The position numbers were made by a program, and so were the translations under genes. Positions 15,545 through 25,193 of a stretch of 64,000 nt of DNA are shown one piece after another. Every line of letters starts with the position of its first letter. Positions within the stretch are counted from its first letter, which is position 1. The stretch lies in the NCBI GenBank assembly GCA_905199225.1, contig CAJKFS010000001.1, forward strand, positions 1 to 64,000. Reading direction: 5' to 3'. A model generated the notes under the pieces. It did not search any database, was not told where the DNA came from, and worked only from the letters and a program-made list of their open reading frames with translations. The DNA comes from an uncultured Collinsella sp. (GTDB lineage Bacteria; Actinomycetota; Coriobacteriia; Coriobacteriales; Coriobacteriaceae).

Positions 15545-17683
15545 ATGGAGGTGCTGGTTGTTGGCAACACCGCATATGTTGACGATGACTTTTGTGCCAA
15601 GGCGTTCCCCGGGGACCACGTTAAGGTCGTCGCTGCCGCGGAAGCGCGCCGCGACGAGTCGTCGCCCCATGCCTCGTGGAAAGAGCTCCTCCAGCACCTG
15701 GATCAGGCCTACGAGTTCGACCGCGTGGTTTACCTGTCTAATTACCTTACCCCGCATACCGATTCCGTGGGCGATATCGAGCTGCTGCGCTCGGTCTTTC
15801 GTACGTGCGCGGGTCGCCGGGTCCAACTGCTGTATGTAGCGGGGCCCGCGGGTGCCGAGGGTGCCGCCGATGCCGCGGGGCGAACGGGCAAGGGCATTAT
15901 CGCGCACGCAGCCAACGACCTGTGCCGCTACTACGCTGCTCGCGAGGGCGTTCAGACCAAGATCCTGCGCGTGCCGTTCCTCTATACCGCGTCTGCCGCG
16001 CTGGAGGACCCGTTTTTGGTGCCGATGTTCGACGCATGCTCAACCGGATCGGCCGCTCTGCAGGGCGCGCAGGATGCGGCGTTTCCCCTGCTGTGTGCCG
16101 AGGAGCTTTCGGTGCTGGTACGCCGTATCTTCGACAGCTGGAATGCTAACTTTGAGACGCTCGACGTAGTCGATACCTTCCATCACACGGTGGGTGAGGT
16201 GGGCGACGCCCTCAAGGCGCTGTTCCCAGGGCTCTCAGTTGCCTATGGCGATTCTGCCGGCTACGCCCTGCCCGCCAGCGACGTCGCTCGCGTGCGCTAT
16301 GGCTGGTTTCAGCGCTACGACTTGCTGCGCGACCTCTCGACCATTCAGGCTCGCTGGGATGCTGGCCGTGCAAAGAAGGTCAACCCCTTGCGCGCGGCCA
16401 TCGACCGCATTCAAATGCGCACGCTGCCTGTCAAATGCCTGGAGACGGCAGCCGCCTGGGTGCTCTTTGAAGTGCTGGAGCGCTTGTTCTCCCAATCGAC
16501 CCAGCTCAACGTGCTCGATTATCGCCTGCTCTACGTGGTGCTGATCGGCACGCTGTATGGCTTGGACTTTGGCCTGGTTGCGGCGCTGCTGGCGTCGGTG
16601 GGTTTGGCTGCGAGTTACTTTACTCTGTACGGCTATACCTTCCAGGGCCTGTTCTACGAGCCGTCCAACTGGCTGCCGTTTATTGCGTACTTTGTTGTGG
16701 GTGCCGTGTGCGGCTATGTGCAGCTGCGCAACAGCGAAGCCATTAGGGCGGAGCGCGATCAAAACGAGCTCGTGCGCAACCGCAATACGTTCCTTACGCA
16801 GCTCTATCACGACGCGATCGAGGACAAGCGTGCGTACAGGCGCCAGATCGTGGGTCGCCACGACAGCTTTGGCAAGATCTTTGCCGTGACGCAGGAGCTC
16901 GACGTGCTCAACCCACGCGACATCTATCGCAAGTGCTGCGAGCTTCTGGGCGAGATCCTCGAGAACGATTCGGTGGCGATCTACCATGTTTCGGGCGGGG
17001 CATTTGCACGCCTGGTGGCGGCAAGTCCCGCGATTGCCGAAGATGCCGCACGTTCGCTCACGCTTGAGCAGCTTGCACCTCTTTTGAGCGACGGGGGTCG
17101 TTCGAACCTGTGGGTGAACCGCGAACTGATGCCGGGGCTTCCCATGTTTTGTTATACGATCGAGCGCGATGGGGCACCCGCCGTGTTGATCTTTGTGCGT
17201 CGCGCGGCCGAAAACCAAATGACCCTCTATTACCAAAACCTGTTCCGCATCTTGTGTGGCCTGGTCGAAAGCGCGCTGGGCCGTGCCTTTGACTATGAGG
17301 CGGTGGCACAGGATAAACGCTGCGTTGACGGCACTTGCGTGCTCAAGCAGGCTGCCTTTGGCCAAGAGCTCGCGGCCGAGCAGGCGCTGGCAGATGGCAA
17401 GATGGGGAGTTTTTTGCTCCTGCGCGTGGTACCAGGCATGGAGCCTATCGGCGAGCTGGTGGGCGCGATTGGGTCGGCGATCCGCGAGAGCGATGCGGCG
17501 GGCCTGATCGACGGCGACGTGCTCTACCTGCTTATGCGCCAGGCAAAGGCATGCGATCTGCCCATTATCCGCGAGCGCCTGAGCGAAAAGCAGATTGAGG
17601 TGGAGCCCGTCGACGGCGAGGATATCGTGGCGCTGTTGCAGCACATCTCTTACACCGGTGACGGTGAGGGGGGTGCCGCTTGA
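15545..17683 (+). CDS. pelD: SDR-like domain fused to PelD-like c-di-GMP receptor
   Basis: Residues 1 to about 270 look like an extended-SDR/epimerase fold (VLVVGNTAYV, then KILRVPFLYT), but the Tyr-x3-Lys catalytic pair is not in place, so the domain is probably inactive. Residues of about 290-400 hold several membrane segments, followed by a short coiled region and a GAF domain (about 440-580). The end is a degenerate GGDEF domain: RESD (647-650) sits exactly five residues before DGDVL (656-660), which replaces GGDEF. This keeps the RxxD I-site that binds c-di-GMP in PelD while losing cyclase activity. The protein should switch polymer synthesis on at the membrane. It is the first gene of the operon; the next start overlaps its stop (TTGA). 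Confidence 0.82.
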   Translation: MEVLVVGNTAYVDDDFCAKAFPGDHVKVVAAAEARRDESSPHASWKELLQHLDQAYEFDRVVYLSNYLTPHTDSVGDIELLRSVFRTCAGRRVQLLYVAGPAGAEGAADAAGRTGKGIIAHAANDLCRYYAAREGVQTKILRVPFLYTASAALEDPFLVPMFDACSTGSAALQGAQDAAFPLLCAEELSVLVRRIFDSWNANFETLDVVDTFHHTVGEVGDALKALFPGLSVAYGDSAGYALPASDVARVRYGWFQRYDLLRDLSTIQARWDAGRAKKVNPLRAAIDRIQMRTLPVKCLETAAAWVLFEVLERLFSQSTQLNVLDYRLLYVVLIGTLYGLDFGLVAALLASVGLAASYFTLYGYTFQGLFYEPSNWLPFIAYFVVGAVCGYVQLRNSEAIRAERDQNELVRNRNTFLTQLYHDAIEDKRAYRRQIVGRHDSFGKIFAVTQELDVLNPRDIYRKCCELLGEILENDSVAIYHVSGGAFARLVAASPAIAEDAARSLTLEQLAPLLSDGGRSNLWVNRELMPGLPMFCYTIERDGAPAVLIFVRRAAENQMTLYYQNLFRILCGLVESALGRAFDYEAVAQDKRCVDGTCVLKQAAFGQELAAEQALADGKMGSFLLLRVVPGMEPIGELVGAIGSAIRESDAAGLIDGDVLYLLMRQAKACDLPIIRERLSEKQIEVEPVDGEDIVALLQHISYTGDGEGGAA

Positions 17684-18585
17684 TCTCGCTTGTCGTTGCT
17701 GCCGTCTTGCTGCTGATTCATGCGCTGGTTTGCCTGGTGCTGTGGACGCTCATGAAGTTGGGCCTGCTGCCGGTGCGCGGGCACATGCTGCCTGTGATAG
17801 TGCTGGTGCCGCTGTGGGGCCCGTTGCTGGTGGTTCTGCTATCGGTCTGCAGCGCGGTGTTTGGCGAGGGACTGAATGAGTCTGCGCTGGAGTCGCTGCG
17901 CTTCAACGACGACCTGCATCGCAGCATCTTAGTGCACGAACGTGATGCCGATGCAGGCGTGATCCCGCTCGAGGAGGCGCTCATCGTCAACGACCCGGCA
18001 GACCGGCGCCGCCTAATGCTCTCCATGCTCACCGAGGAGCCCGACGCGTACCTGGCGCAGCTGCAGGCGGCTAAGCTTAACGACGACGTTGAGGTGGCTC
18101 ACTATGCCGCGACGGCGGTGGCGCAGATCTCCAAGGAGTCCGACCTTAAACTGCAGCAGCTGGAGCGTGCCTTTAAGACGGACCCGAGCGCGCAAAACCT
18201 CAACGAATACTGCGATTTTCTTGGTGAATACTTGGGCTCGGGCTTGGCTGAGGGGCGCGTGGCTCAGATTCAACGCCAACAGTACGCGCGCTTGCTTGCG
18301 CGTCGCTGCGAGCGCGAGGACACCCTTGAGCTTCGCATTCGATACGCGACGGCGCTGGCCGATGTCGGACAGATCGACGAGGCGCAGGCCGTGACCGACC
18401 AGCTGGTGCTCGACGTGCCCGAGGAGCAGGAGGTTTGGATGCTTTGCCTGCGCCTGGCGGTGATGCGCCGCGACGGTGACGAGGTCCACCGCGTGATCGA
18501 TGCGATTGACAAACAGCATGTATACTTGAGCGCCGCCAACCGCGAGGAACTGGCGTTTTGGCGCAACGGAGAGGAGGCCCGATGA
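17680..18585 (+). CDS. pelE: PelE-like membrane/TPR protein
   Basis: The 301-aa protein begins with two hydrophobic segments (about residues 2-22 and 35-60), followed by a soluble helical region rich in alpha pairs, as in PelE. In Pel systems PelE joins the inner-membrane complex with PelD, PelF and PelG. The start is TTG 17680, overlapping the upstream TGA, with a GGGGGG-rich ribosome site about 6 nt before it. An ATG-initiated alternative further in would remove the membrane segments. Sequence identity to known PelE cannot be judged by eye; the call rests on topology, size and operon position. Its ATGA overlap with the next gene supports coupled translation. Confidence 0.7.
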   Translation: MISLVVAAVLLLIHALVCLVLWTLMKLGLLPVRGHMLPVIVLVPLWGPLLVVLLSVCSAVFGEGLNESALESLRFNDDLHRSILVHERDADAGVIPLEEALIVNDPADRRRLMLSMLTEEPDAYLAQLQAAKLNDDVEVAHYAATAVAQISKESDLKLQQLERAFKTDPSAQNLNEYCDFLGEYLGSGLAEGRVAQIQRQQYARLLARRCEREDTLELRIRYATALADVGQIDEAQAVTDQLVLDVPEEQEVWMLCLRLAVMRRDGDEVHRVIDAIDKQHVYLSAANREELAFWRNGEEAR

Positions 18586-20462
18586 GCGTGGTGCAGCATA
18601 TCCGCGACCGTGCGGGCCATTTTCGCTGGATGGGGCTGCTTGTGGTGTGGGCGGTCTTTATTGCCATGGCGGCCGTGCTGCTGGTGGAGCGCGCCGGCGT
18701 GCAGTACAGTGCGGGCCAGCATAAGCTGGGGATGCTTGCCGCCAACGATGCGGTGCCGGCTTCCTCCGCAATATTTGGCCAAAAGCCCACGTGCCTGGTC
18801 ATTACCGATTCCGACCAAGCTGGCGTCGAGGACGTAAAGGAGCAGTTTGACCAGATCCTGCTCGACATGAAGATCGCGCACCGCGACGTGGACCTTGCCC
18901 TGGACGGCGTGGATGCCATTCCCTCGCTGACCTCCTTCGATCGCGTGATTTTGCTCATGCCGTCGCTCGATGGGCTCGGTACGCACCTGAGTGACATTAT
19001 GAGTTGGGTGAGTGCCGGTGGTTCGCTTATGCTCGCCATGCCTCCGGATAACTCGAGCTATCTGCAAGTAATTGCCCCCAAGCTTGGCATTGAATCGGCC
19101 GGATATGACTATGTAAAAGCCGAAAGCATTGTGCCGAGCGAGGACTTTATGCTGGGCGGGGGAGAGCGCTACGAGCTCTCGGACCCCTTCGATTCGTCGC
19201 TTTCGGTTTCGCTGCGCGAGACGGCTCGTGTGTGGGCTAAGACCGGCGATGCGGGCGCCCCGCTCATTTGGTCGAATGACTGCGGTAGCGGGCGCACCGT
19301 GGTATGCAATATCGGTATCTATGACAAGGTTATGCGCGGTTTTTACGCCGCGGCGATCAGCCTGCTGGGCGATGCCACGGCCTATCCGGTCATCAACAGC
19401 GCCGTTTTCTACCTAGACGACTTTCCCAGCCCCGTGCCCTCGGGCGATGGCACCTACATCAAGCGCGACTACGGGCTTTCCATTGCCGATTTTTACACCA
19501 AGGTTTGGTGGCCCGATCTGCAAAAGCTCGCGCAAAAATATGGCATTCGCTTTACCGGCGTGATGATCGAAAACTACGAGGACGCGGTCAACCAGACCGA
19601 GCCCGCGCGCCAGGCCGATACCACGCAGTTCCGCTACTTTGGCGGTATGCTGCTGCAGATGGGCGGAGAGCTGGGCTTTCACGGCTACAACCATCAGCCT
19701 CTGGCGCTCTGGGATACCGACTATGGCAAGCTGTACGACTACAAGACGTGGAAGAACGAGGAAACGCTCGTCGCGTCGCTCAACGAGCTCATCGCCTTTC
19801 AGGACGAGGTGCTGCCCAACGCGCACGGCTCGGTCTATGTGCCACCGTCGAATATCCTTTCGGCCCGTGCGCGCAAGCTTATTGGCACCGACGTTCCGCG
19901 CATTAAGACCATCGCCAGTACGTATTTTGAGGATGGCACCGTCTTGCCCCATGTGCAGGAGTTTGGCGTGGCGAGCGATGGCATTGTGGAGCAGCCACGT
20001 ATTGTCTCGGGCGGCATGGTCAACGATTCCTATATGCGTCTGGCAGCCGTGTCCGAGCTCAACATGCACTACGTGAGTACGCACTTTATGCACCCGGATG
20101 ATCTGCTCGATCCCGATCGCGGCGCCAAGGAGGGCTGGGAGGTCTACAAGGGCGGTCTGACCAACTACCTGGAGTGGCTTACCAAGTCTGCGCCCGACCT
20201 GCGGCGCCAGACCGGTTCGGAATGCTCGGGCGCCATCCAGCGCTTTTCGTCCGTGACGGTGAGCGTGGATACAAGTGCGGATGCCTGGACGCTCAGCCTG
20301 GGCAATTTCCACGACGAGGCGTGGCTCATGTTCCGCGCCAACAACGGTGAGCCCGGTGCAGTCACGGGTGGCGAGATTACGCATCTGACGGGCGACCTGT
20401 ACCTGGTCAAAGCCACGGACAAGACGGTGACCATTGCACGCAAGGAGGGTGGCGACAAATGA
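18582..20462 (+). CDS. DUF2194-type polysaccharide deacetylase-like protein (PelA-like)
   Basis: The 626-aa protein has an N-terminal membrane anchor (about residues 17-37) and a large extracytoplasmic part. The N-terminal half resembles a glutamine-amidotransferase-like fold. The centre has FYLDDFPSP (D279, D280) and GFHGYNH (H367, H371), the Asp-Asp and His-x3-His pattern of CE4-type metal-dependent deacetylases. A beta-rich segment closes the protein. I place it as DUF2194, which serves as the PelA-type enzyme in Gram-positive Pel loci and would deacetylate the GalNAc/GlcNAc-type polymer outside the membrane. ATG 18582 overlaps the previous stop (ATGA) and follows GGAGAGGAGG. An upstream in-frame TTG is less likely. 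A hydrolase domain as in Gram-negative PelA is not evident. Confidence 0.78.
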   Translation: MSVVQHIRDRAGHFRWMGLLVVWAVFIAMAAVLLVERAGVQYSAGQHKLGMLAANDAVPASSAIFGQKPTCLVITDSDQAGVEDVKEQFDQILLDMKIAHRDVDLALDGVDAIPSLTSFDRVILLMPSLDGLGTHLSDIMSWVSAGGSLMLAMPPDNSSYLQVIAPKLGIESAGYDYVKAESIVPSEDFMLGGGERYELSDPFDSSLSVSLRETARVWAKTGDAGAPLIWSNDCGSGRTVVCNIGIYDKVMRGFYAAAISLLGDATAYPVINSAVFYLDDFPSPVPSGDGTYIKRDYGLSIADFYTKVWWPDLQKLAQKYGIRFTGVMIENYEDAVNQTEPARQADTTQFRYFGGMLLQMGGELGFHGYNHQPLALWDTDYGKLYDYKTWKNEETLVASLNELIAFQDEVLPNAHGSVYVPPSNILSARARKLIGTDVPRIKTIASTYFEDGTVLPHVQEFGVASDGIVEQPRIVSGGMVNDSYMRLAAVSELNMHYVSTHFMHPDDLLDPDRGAKEGWEVYKGGLTNYLEWLTKSAPDLRRQTGSECSGAIQRFSSVTVSVDTSADAWTLSLGNFHDEAWLMFRANNGEPGAVTGGEITHLTGDLYLVKATDKTVTIARKEGGDK

Positions 20463-21886
20463 GAATCTGCTTGGTACTCGAGGGTTGCTACCCCTATGTG
20501 CACGGCGGCGTGTCCACCTGGATGCACGGCTACATACAGGCCATGCCCGAGCACGAGTTTGTGCTGTGGGTGATTGGCGCGCATGCTGTCGACCGCGGCA
20601 AGTTTGTCTACGAGCTGCCCGGCAACGTGGTCGAGGTGCACGAGGTGTTTCTGGACGACGCCCTGCGCCTATCGGGCGAGCAAGAAGAGGCCGACTTTAA
20701 CGCCCGCGAGCGCGAGGCGCTGCGCCGCCTGGTGTCGCTCTCCAATCCGGACTGGGACGTGCTATTCGATATCTTCCAGCGCCGTCGCGTGCATCCGCTC
20801 TCGTTTTTGCAGAGTCGCGCCTTTATGGATATCTTTCGCGACGTGTGCCTGGCCGAGTACCCATACACGCCCTTTGCCGATGCATTCCACACCATGCGCT
20901 CCATGCTGCTGCCCGTGCTCTACCTTCTGGGCAGCGAGGTGCCGGTGGCCGATGTGTACCACGCCATCTCGACCGGCTACGGTGGCCTGCTCGCCTGCCT
21001 GGGCTCAAGCGTTCACCATGCGCCGGTGCTGCTGACCGAGCATGGCATCTATACTCGCGAACGCGAGGAAGAGATCATTCGCGCTGACTGGGTGGTGCCG
21101 TCGTTTAAGGACCGCTGGATCCGCTTTTTCTACCTGCTTTCGGAGGAGATCTACCGTCGCGCCTTCCGCGTGACCAGTTTGTTCCATAACGCCCGCAAGA
21201 CGCAGATCGATATGGGCTGCGATGCGGACAAATGCCTGGTCATCCCCAACGGCATCCAGTTCGACCGCTTTAAGGACATTCCCTTAAAGCCCGATGACGG
21301 CTGGGTGGACATTGGCGCGGTGGTGCGCCTGGCGCCCATCAAGGACGTCAAGACCATGATCTATGCGTTCTTTGAGCTGCACGAGCGCCTGCCCAAGGTG
21401 CGCCTGCACGTTATGGGCGGCGTGGACGACGAGGAGTACGGCGCTGAGTGCCACGCGCTGGTCGATACCCTGGGCGTGCGCGACCTGATCTTTACCGGCC
21501 GCGTCAACGTGGTCGAGTACATGGAAAAGCTCGACTTTACCATTTTGACGAGCATCTCCGAGGGCCAGCCACTCAGCGTGCTGGAGTCGCTTGCAGCGCG
21601 CCGTCCCTGCGTGACGACCGAGGTGGGCTGCTGTCGCGAGCTGCTCGAAGGCGCCCCGGGCGACGACTTTGGCGTGGCGGGTTTTGTGACGCCGCCCATG
21701 TATCGCAAGGGCTTGGCCGATGCCATGGAGCGCATGTGCGTGAGCCGCGCCCGTCGCATTGAGATGGGGGAGCGCGGGCAGCGTCGCGTTGCCACGTACT
21801 TTTTGCACGAGCAGATGCTCGCCAACTATCGCGCGCTGTACGACGAGACGGCGTGTGCGTTTAACCTGCCCAGAGAGGGGGAGTAG
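20459..21886 (+). CDS. pelF: PelF-like GT4 glycosyltransferase
   Basis: The 475-aa cytosolic enzyme starts with the hallmark of PelF, CLVLEGCYPYVHGGVSTW, where other GT4 enzymes have a shorter glycine loop. The C-terminal half has GAVVRLAPIKDVKTMIYA and SISEGQPLSVLESLA, the donor-binding EGxPxxxLE region. PelF polymerises UDP-linked N-acetylhexosamines into Pel and hands the chain to PelG. ATG 20459 overlaps the upstream TGA. It is one of the most recognisable members of the operon and anchors the identification of the whole cluster. Confidence 0.92.
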   Translation: MRICLVLEGCYPYVHGGVSTWMHGYIQAMPEHEFVLWVIGAHAVDRGKFVYELPGNVVEVHEVFLDDALRLSGEQEEADFNAREREALRRLVSLSNPDWDVLFDIFQRRRVHPLSFLQSRAFMDIFRDVCLAEYPYTPFADAFHTMRSMLLPVLYLLGSEVPVADVYHAISTGYGGLLACLGSSVHHAPVLLTEHGIYTREREEEIIRADWVVPSFKDRWIRFFYLLSEEIYRRAFRVTSLFHNARKTQIDMGCDADKCLVIPNGIQFDRFKDIPLKPDDGWVDIGAVVRLAPIKDVKTMIYAFFELHERLPKVRLHVMGGVDDEEYGAECHALVDTLGVRDLIFTGRVNVVEYMEKLDFTILTSISEGQPLSVLESLAARRPCVTTEVGCCRELLEGAPGDDFGVAGFVTPPMYRKGLADAMERMCVSRARRIEMGERGQRRVATYFLHEQMLANYRALYDETACAFNLPREGE

Positions 21887-21889
21887 CCG

Positions 21890-23434
21890 GTGGCCGGAAT
21901 TGGTTTTGAGCTCAAGCGCCTGTTTAGGCGCAAGGGCCTGTTTGCCACGATGCGCGCTTACGGCTACGCCGGCATCGTATGCACGGGCCCCATGCTGCTG
22001 GGTGTGCTGCTGCAGGTGGGTATTTTGGTGCTGTGCGGTCTGTGGGGTGTGGGCCGTGCCAACCAGGATCTGCTGGTGTGCATGGTGACCTACACACTGC
22101 TGGCCTCGCTTGCGCTCACGAGCTTTTTCTCCATGCCGGTCACGCGCTTTTTGGCTGATATGTTGTTTGCCGAGCGCGAGGATGAGATACTGCCTTCGTT
22201 TTGGGGCTCCAATGCTGTCATGCTCGTTGCGGGCACGGTGCTCTACGGCGTTTTTTTGCTGTTCTCGGGCGCCACGCTGCTGCAGGGGCTGCTATGCCTG
22301 TGGCTGTTCAACATTATGATCGTCAACTGGAACGGCATGAGTTACCTCACGGCCATCAAGGATTACCGCGGTATCCTGTGCAGCTTTGCGGCTGCCATTG
22401 GCGTGGCGTGCCTGTGCGCTCTGGCCGCGCTGGCGCTGGGACTGCCGCCGGTCGAGGGCCTGCTGGCGTCAATCGCTCTGGGCTACGGCGTGATGCTCGC
22501 TTGGGACGTGGTGCTGCTGTACCGGTATTTTCCACGGAGTGACCGGAGTCCCTGGCGTTTTTTGCGCTGGCTCGACCAATTTATGCCGCTTGCGCTTACG
22601 GGGCTGTTTACCAACTTGGGGCTTTTCGCACACCTGGTTATTATCTGGGCGGGCCCTATTGGCGTGCAGATCAAAGGCCTGTTTTACGGGGCTCCTTACC
22701 ATGACGTGCCGGCACTCATTGCGTTTTTGACCACACTCGTCACGACCGTCAACTTTGTGGTGTCGGTCGAGGTCAATTTCTATCCGCGCTACCGTGACTA
22801 CTACAGCCTTTTTAACGACGGCGGCGTGGTGGGCGATATTGTGGTGGCCGAGGAGGAGATGCTCTCCACGCTCAACAGCGAACTGCGCTTTTGCGCGCTC
22901 AAGCAGCTGTTTGTGACGGCGGCGGTCATTTCGCTCGAGACCACAGTGCTCTCGGCCCTGCCGCTGGGCTTTAACAATCTTATGCACGGGTATTTTCGCA
23001 CGTTATGCGTAGGCTACGGCCTGTATGCCGTGGGCAACACGATCCTGCTTATCTTGCTGTACTTTACCGACTACAAGGGAGCCGTTCTGGCCTCGGGCCT
23101 GTTTGCCGGTGTGGCAGGGTTGGCGACCGCCGTGTCGTTGCTTTTGCCGCAGCAGTTTTACGGCTTTGGCTTTTTGTTGGGTGCGGTGGTGTTTTTTATC
23201 GTGGCCCTGCTGCGGCTCGATACCTATACCGCCAACTTGCCGTATCGTATCCTGAGCCAGCAGCCCATTGTGGCGACCGACAAAACGGGTCGCTTTACAC
23301 AGCTGGGCCGCTTGCTCGACCGTGCCGAGCAGCGCTATGAGGAGTGCCGCCGCAAGGGCGTGCCGCACGGCGCGTTTCAGCGCGCAGTAGTTCGCGTGTA
23401 TCGCAACCATTGGGGAGGTTCTGATGATCGATAA
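21890..23434 (+). CDS. pelG: PelG-like multi-spanning polysaccharide transporter
   Basis: The 514-aa protein is almost entirely hydrophobic, with about 12 membrane segments. It starts with GIGFELKRLFRRKGLF, the typical PelG N-terminus. PelG belongs to the MOP flippase superfamily and moves the growing Pel chain across the cytoplasmic membrane with PelF and the PelD/PelE complex. GTG 21890 is used, with AGGGGG just upstream and 3 nt after the pelF stop. The 3' end overlaps the next gene by 11 nt, so the CotH-like gene is part of the same message. No PelB or PelC (outer-membrane parts) is present, as expected for a one-membrane cell. Confidence 0.92.
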   Translation: MAGIGFELKRLFRRKGLFATMRAYGYAGIVCTGPMLLGVLLQVGILVLCGLWGVGRANQDLLVCMVTYTLLASLALTSFFSMPVTRFLADMLFAEREDEILPSFWGSNAVMLVAGTVLYGVFLLFSGATLLQGLLCLWLFNIMIVNWNGMSYLTAIKDYRGILCSFAAAIGVACLCALAALALGLPPVEGLLASIALGYGVMLAWDVVLLYRYFPRSDRSPWRFLRWLDQFMPLALTGLFTNLGLFAHLVIIWAGPIGVQIKGLFYGAPYHDVPALIAFLTTLVTTVNFVVSVEVNFYPRYRDYYSLFNDGGVVGDIVVAEEEMLSTLNSELRFCALKQLFVTAAVISLETTVLSALPLGFNNLMHGYFRTLCVGYGLYAVGNTILLILLYFTDYKGAVLASGLFAGVAGLATAVSLLLPQQFYGFGFLLGAVVFFIVALLRLDTYTANLPYRILSQQPIVATDKTGRFTQLGRLLDRAEQRYEECRRKGVPHGAFQRAVVRVYRNHWGGSDDR

Positions 23435-25193
23435 GTTGATGTCTCGCCGCTGCCTGATCGAGGCGGCTGCCGGCGCGCTGCTGCTTTCGGGCTGCTCATC
23501 TCAGGACGAATCCTCGACCAAAAAGGTCAAAAAGCAGGACAAGATTAAAAAGGCCGAGTCCTCGGACGCTACCAAGCACCTACGCGATAAAGACGAGCTG
23601 TACGAGGTCTACGACGACTCGGGCATTGTGACCATGTACCTGACGGTCTCGCGCGGCAACAGCTCCGAGAACACCGACCACAGCTGGGCCGAGATCAATA
23701 CGTACTCGGTGTATGACTATGCCGACATGGGCGTGACGCGCTATCAGGTAATGGGCCTTTTGCAGGCGGGCGACGAAGACGGCCCGGCGGCCGGCGAGGT
23801 TGGCTATGGCGAGGAAGCGCCCAATGCTACCGTGCAGGTGCGCGGTCAGACATCGAGCATGAACTCGCAAAAGAATTACAAGGTGGAGCTCAAAAAGGGC
23901 AAGGGTACCTGGCGCCAGCAGCGCGCGATTGCGCTCAACAAGCACATGGGCGAGGGTATGCGTTTTCGCAACAAGATGGCCTACGACCTTATCCGCGGAA
24001 TCCCCCAGATGATGGGCCTGCGCACGCAGTTTGTGCATCTTTGGGTGTGCGATCAGACCGAAAAGTCCAACGATACCTTTGAGGACTACGGCCTGTTTAC
24101 GCAGGTGGAGCAGCTCAACAAGACGGCGCTCAAGGCACATGGCCTGGATAAGAGCGGGCACCTGTACAAGGTGAACAGCTTCGATTTCCGCCGCTACGAG
24201 GACACCATTAAACTTGCCGACGACCCAGACTACAACCAGGCAAACTTTGAGGGCATGCTCGAGATCAAGGGAGACTCGGACCACACCAAGCTTATCGAGA
24301 TGCTCGAGGCGCTCAACGACGATACGCAAAAGATCGACGATGTGCTCGACACCTACTTTGATACCGAGAACCTGGTCTATTGGCTGGCGTTTCAGCTCCT
24401 GACGGGCAACTGCGATACGCAGAACCGTAACTGCTATCTGTATAGCCCGCTCAACTCCAATACGTGGTACATCCTCGATTGGGACAACGACGGCATGCTG
24501 CGCAAGCTGGAGCTGTCTCTGACCGGCTTTTCGGACTATGCGAGCTGGGAGCGCGGCGTAAGCAACTACTGGGGCAACGTGCTATTCAATCGTGCAATGC
24601 GTAGCAAATCGTTCCGCAGCGAGCTCGACCGCGCCGTAAAGGACCTGCGCTCGTATATGACCGAGGCACGTCTTGCCAAGATGATCAAACATTATCGCGA
24701 GGTTACCGAATCCCTGGTTTTTGCCTCGCCCGATATCGACAATCTGCCTGTCACCAAGGACCAATACGAGCAGATCGCCGCGGCGATTCCCTCCGAGATC
24801 GAGGAGAACTATAAGAGCTACTGCGAGAGCTATAAAAAGCCCATGCCGTTCTACATTGGCGTGCCGCAGATCGATAACGGTAAGCTGCGCATTAACTGGG
24901 ATGCGTCCTACGACTTTAAGGCGCGTGACATTCGCTATACCGTGGAGCTGGCGCGCGACTATGCCATAAGCGACGTGCTTTTTAAGGCCGAGGACGTGCT
25001 GCTGCCCGAAGTGACCTGCGATGCGCCCGATGCCGGCCAGTATTTTGTGCGCGTGCGCGCCACCAACTCAGACGGCTATACGCAAGATGCGTTTGACTAC
25101 TATGTGACCGACGACGGCAAGCACTACGGCATGAAGTGTTTTTACGTGCAAGACGGCGGTAAGGTCGTGGAGGACACGTATGAGGAAGGCTAG
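23424..25193 (+). CDS. CotH-like kinase lipoprotein
   Basis: A short N-terminal signal ends in the lipobox LLSGC (C24), followed by a lysine-rich linker. The body matches CotH proteins: RGQTSSMNSQKNYKVEL, then RAIALNKHMGEGMRFRNKMA, YGLFTQVEQLN, and the catalytic-type motifs GNCDTQNRN and ILDWDND. The last 110 residues look like a fibronectin-III-type beta sandwich. CotH kinases are atypical protein or glycan kinases. Here the enzyme would be tethered outside the membrane. It overlaps pelG upstream and the VTC gene downstream, so it likely acts on the polymer, its attachment site or a surface protein. GGAGGT precedes ATG 23424. Function in this operon is inferred. Confidence 0.83.
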   Translation: MIDKLMSRRCLIEAAAGALLLSGCSSQDESSTKKVKKQDKIKKAESSDATKHLRDKDELYEVYDDSGIVTMYLTVSRGNSSENTDHSWAEINTYSVYDYADMGVTRYQVMGLLQAGDEDGPAAGEVGYGEEAPNATVQVRGQTSSMNSQKNYKVELKKGKGTWRQQRAIALNKHMGEGMRFRNKMAYDLIRGIPQMMGLRTQFVHLWVCDQTEKSNDTFEDYGLFTQVEQLNKTALKAHGLDKSGHLYKVNSFDFRRYEDTIKLADDPDYNQANFEGMLEIKGDSDHTKLIEMLEALNDDTQKIDDVLDTYFDTENLVYWLAFQLLTGNCDTQNRNCYLYSPLNSNTWYILDWDNDGMLRKLELSLTGFSDYASWERGVSNYWGNVLFNRAMRSKSFRSELDRAVKDLRSYMTEARLAKMIKHYREVTESLVFASPDIDNLPVTKDQYEQIAAAIPSEIEENYKSYCESYKKPMPFYIGVPQIDNGKLRINWDASYDFKARDIRYTVELARDYAISDVLFKAEDVLLPEVTCDAPDAGQYFVRVRATNSDGYTQDAFDYYVTDDGKHYGMKCFYVQDGGKVVEDTYEEG

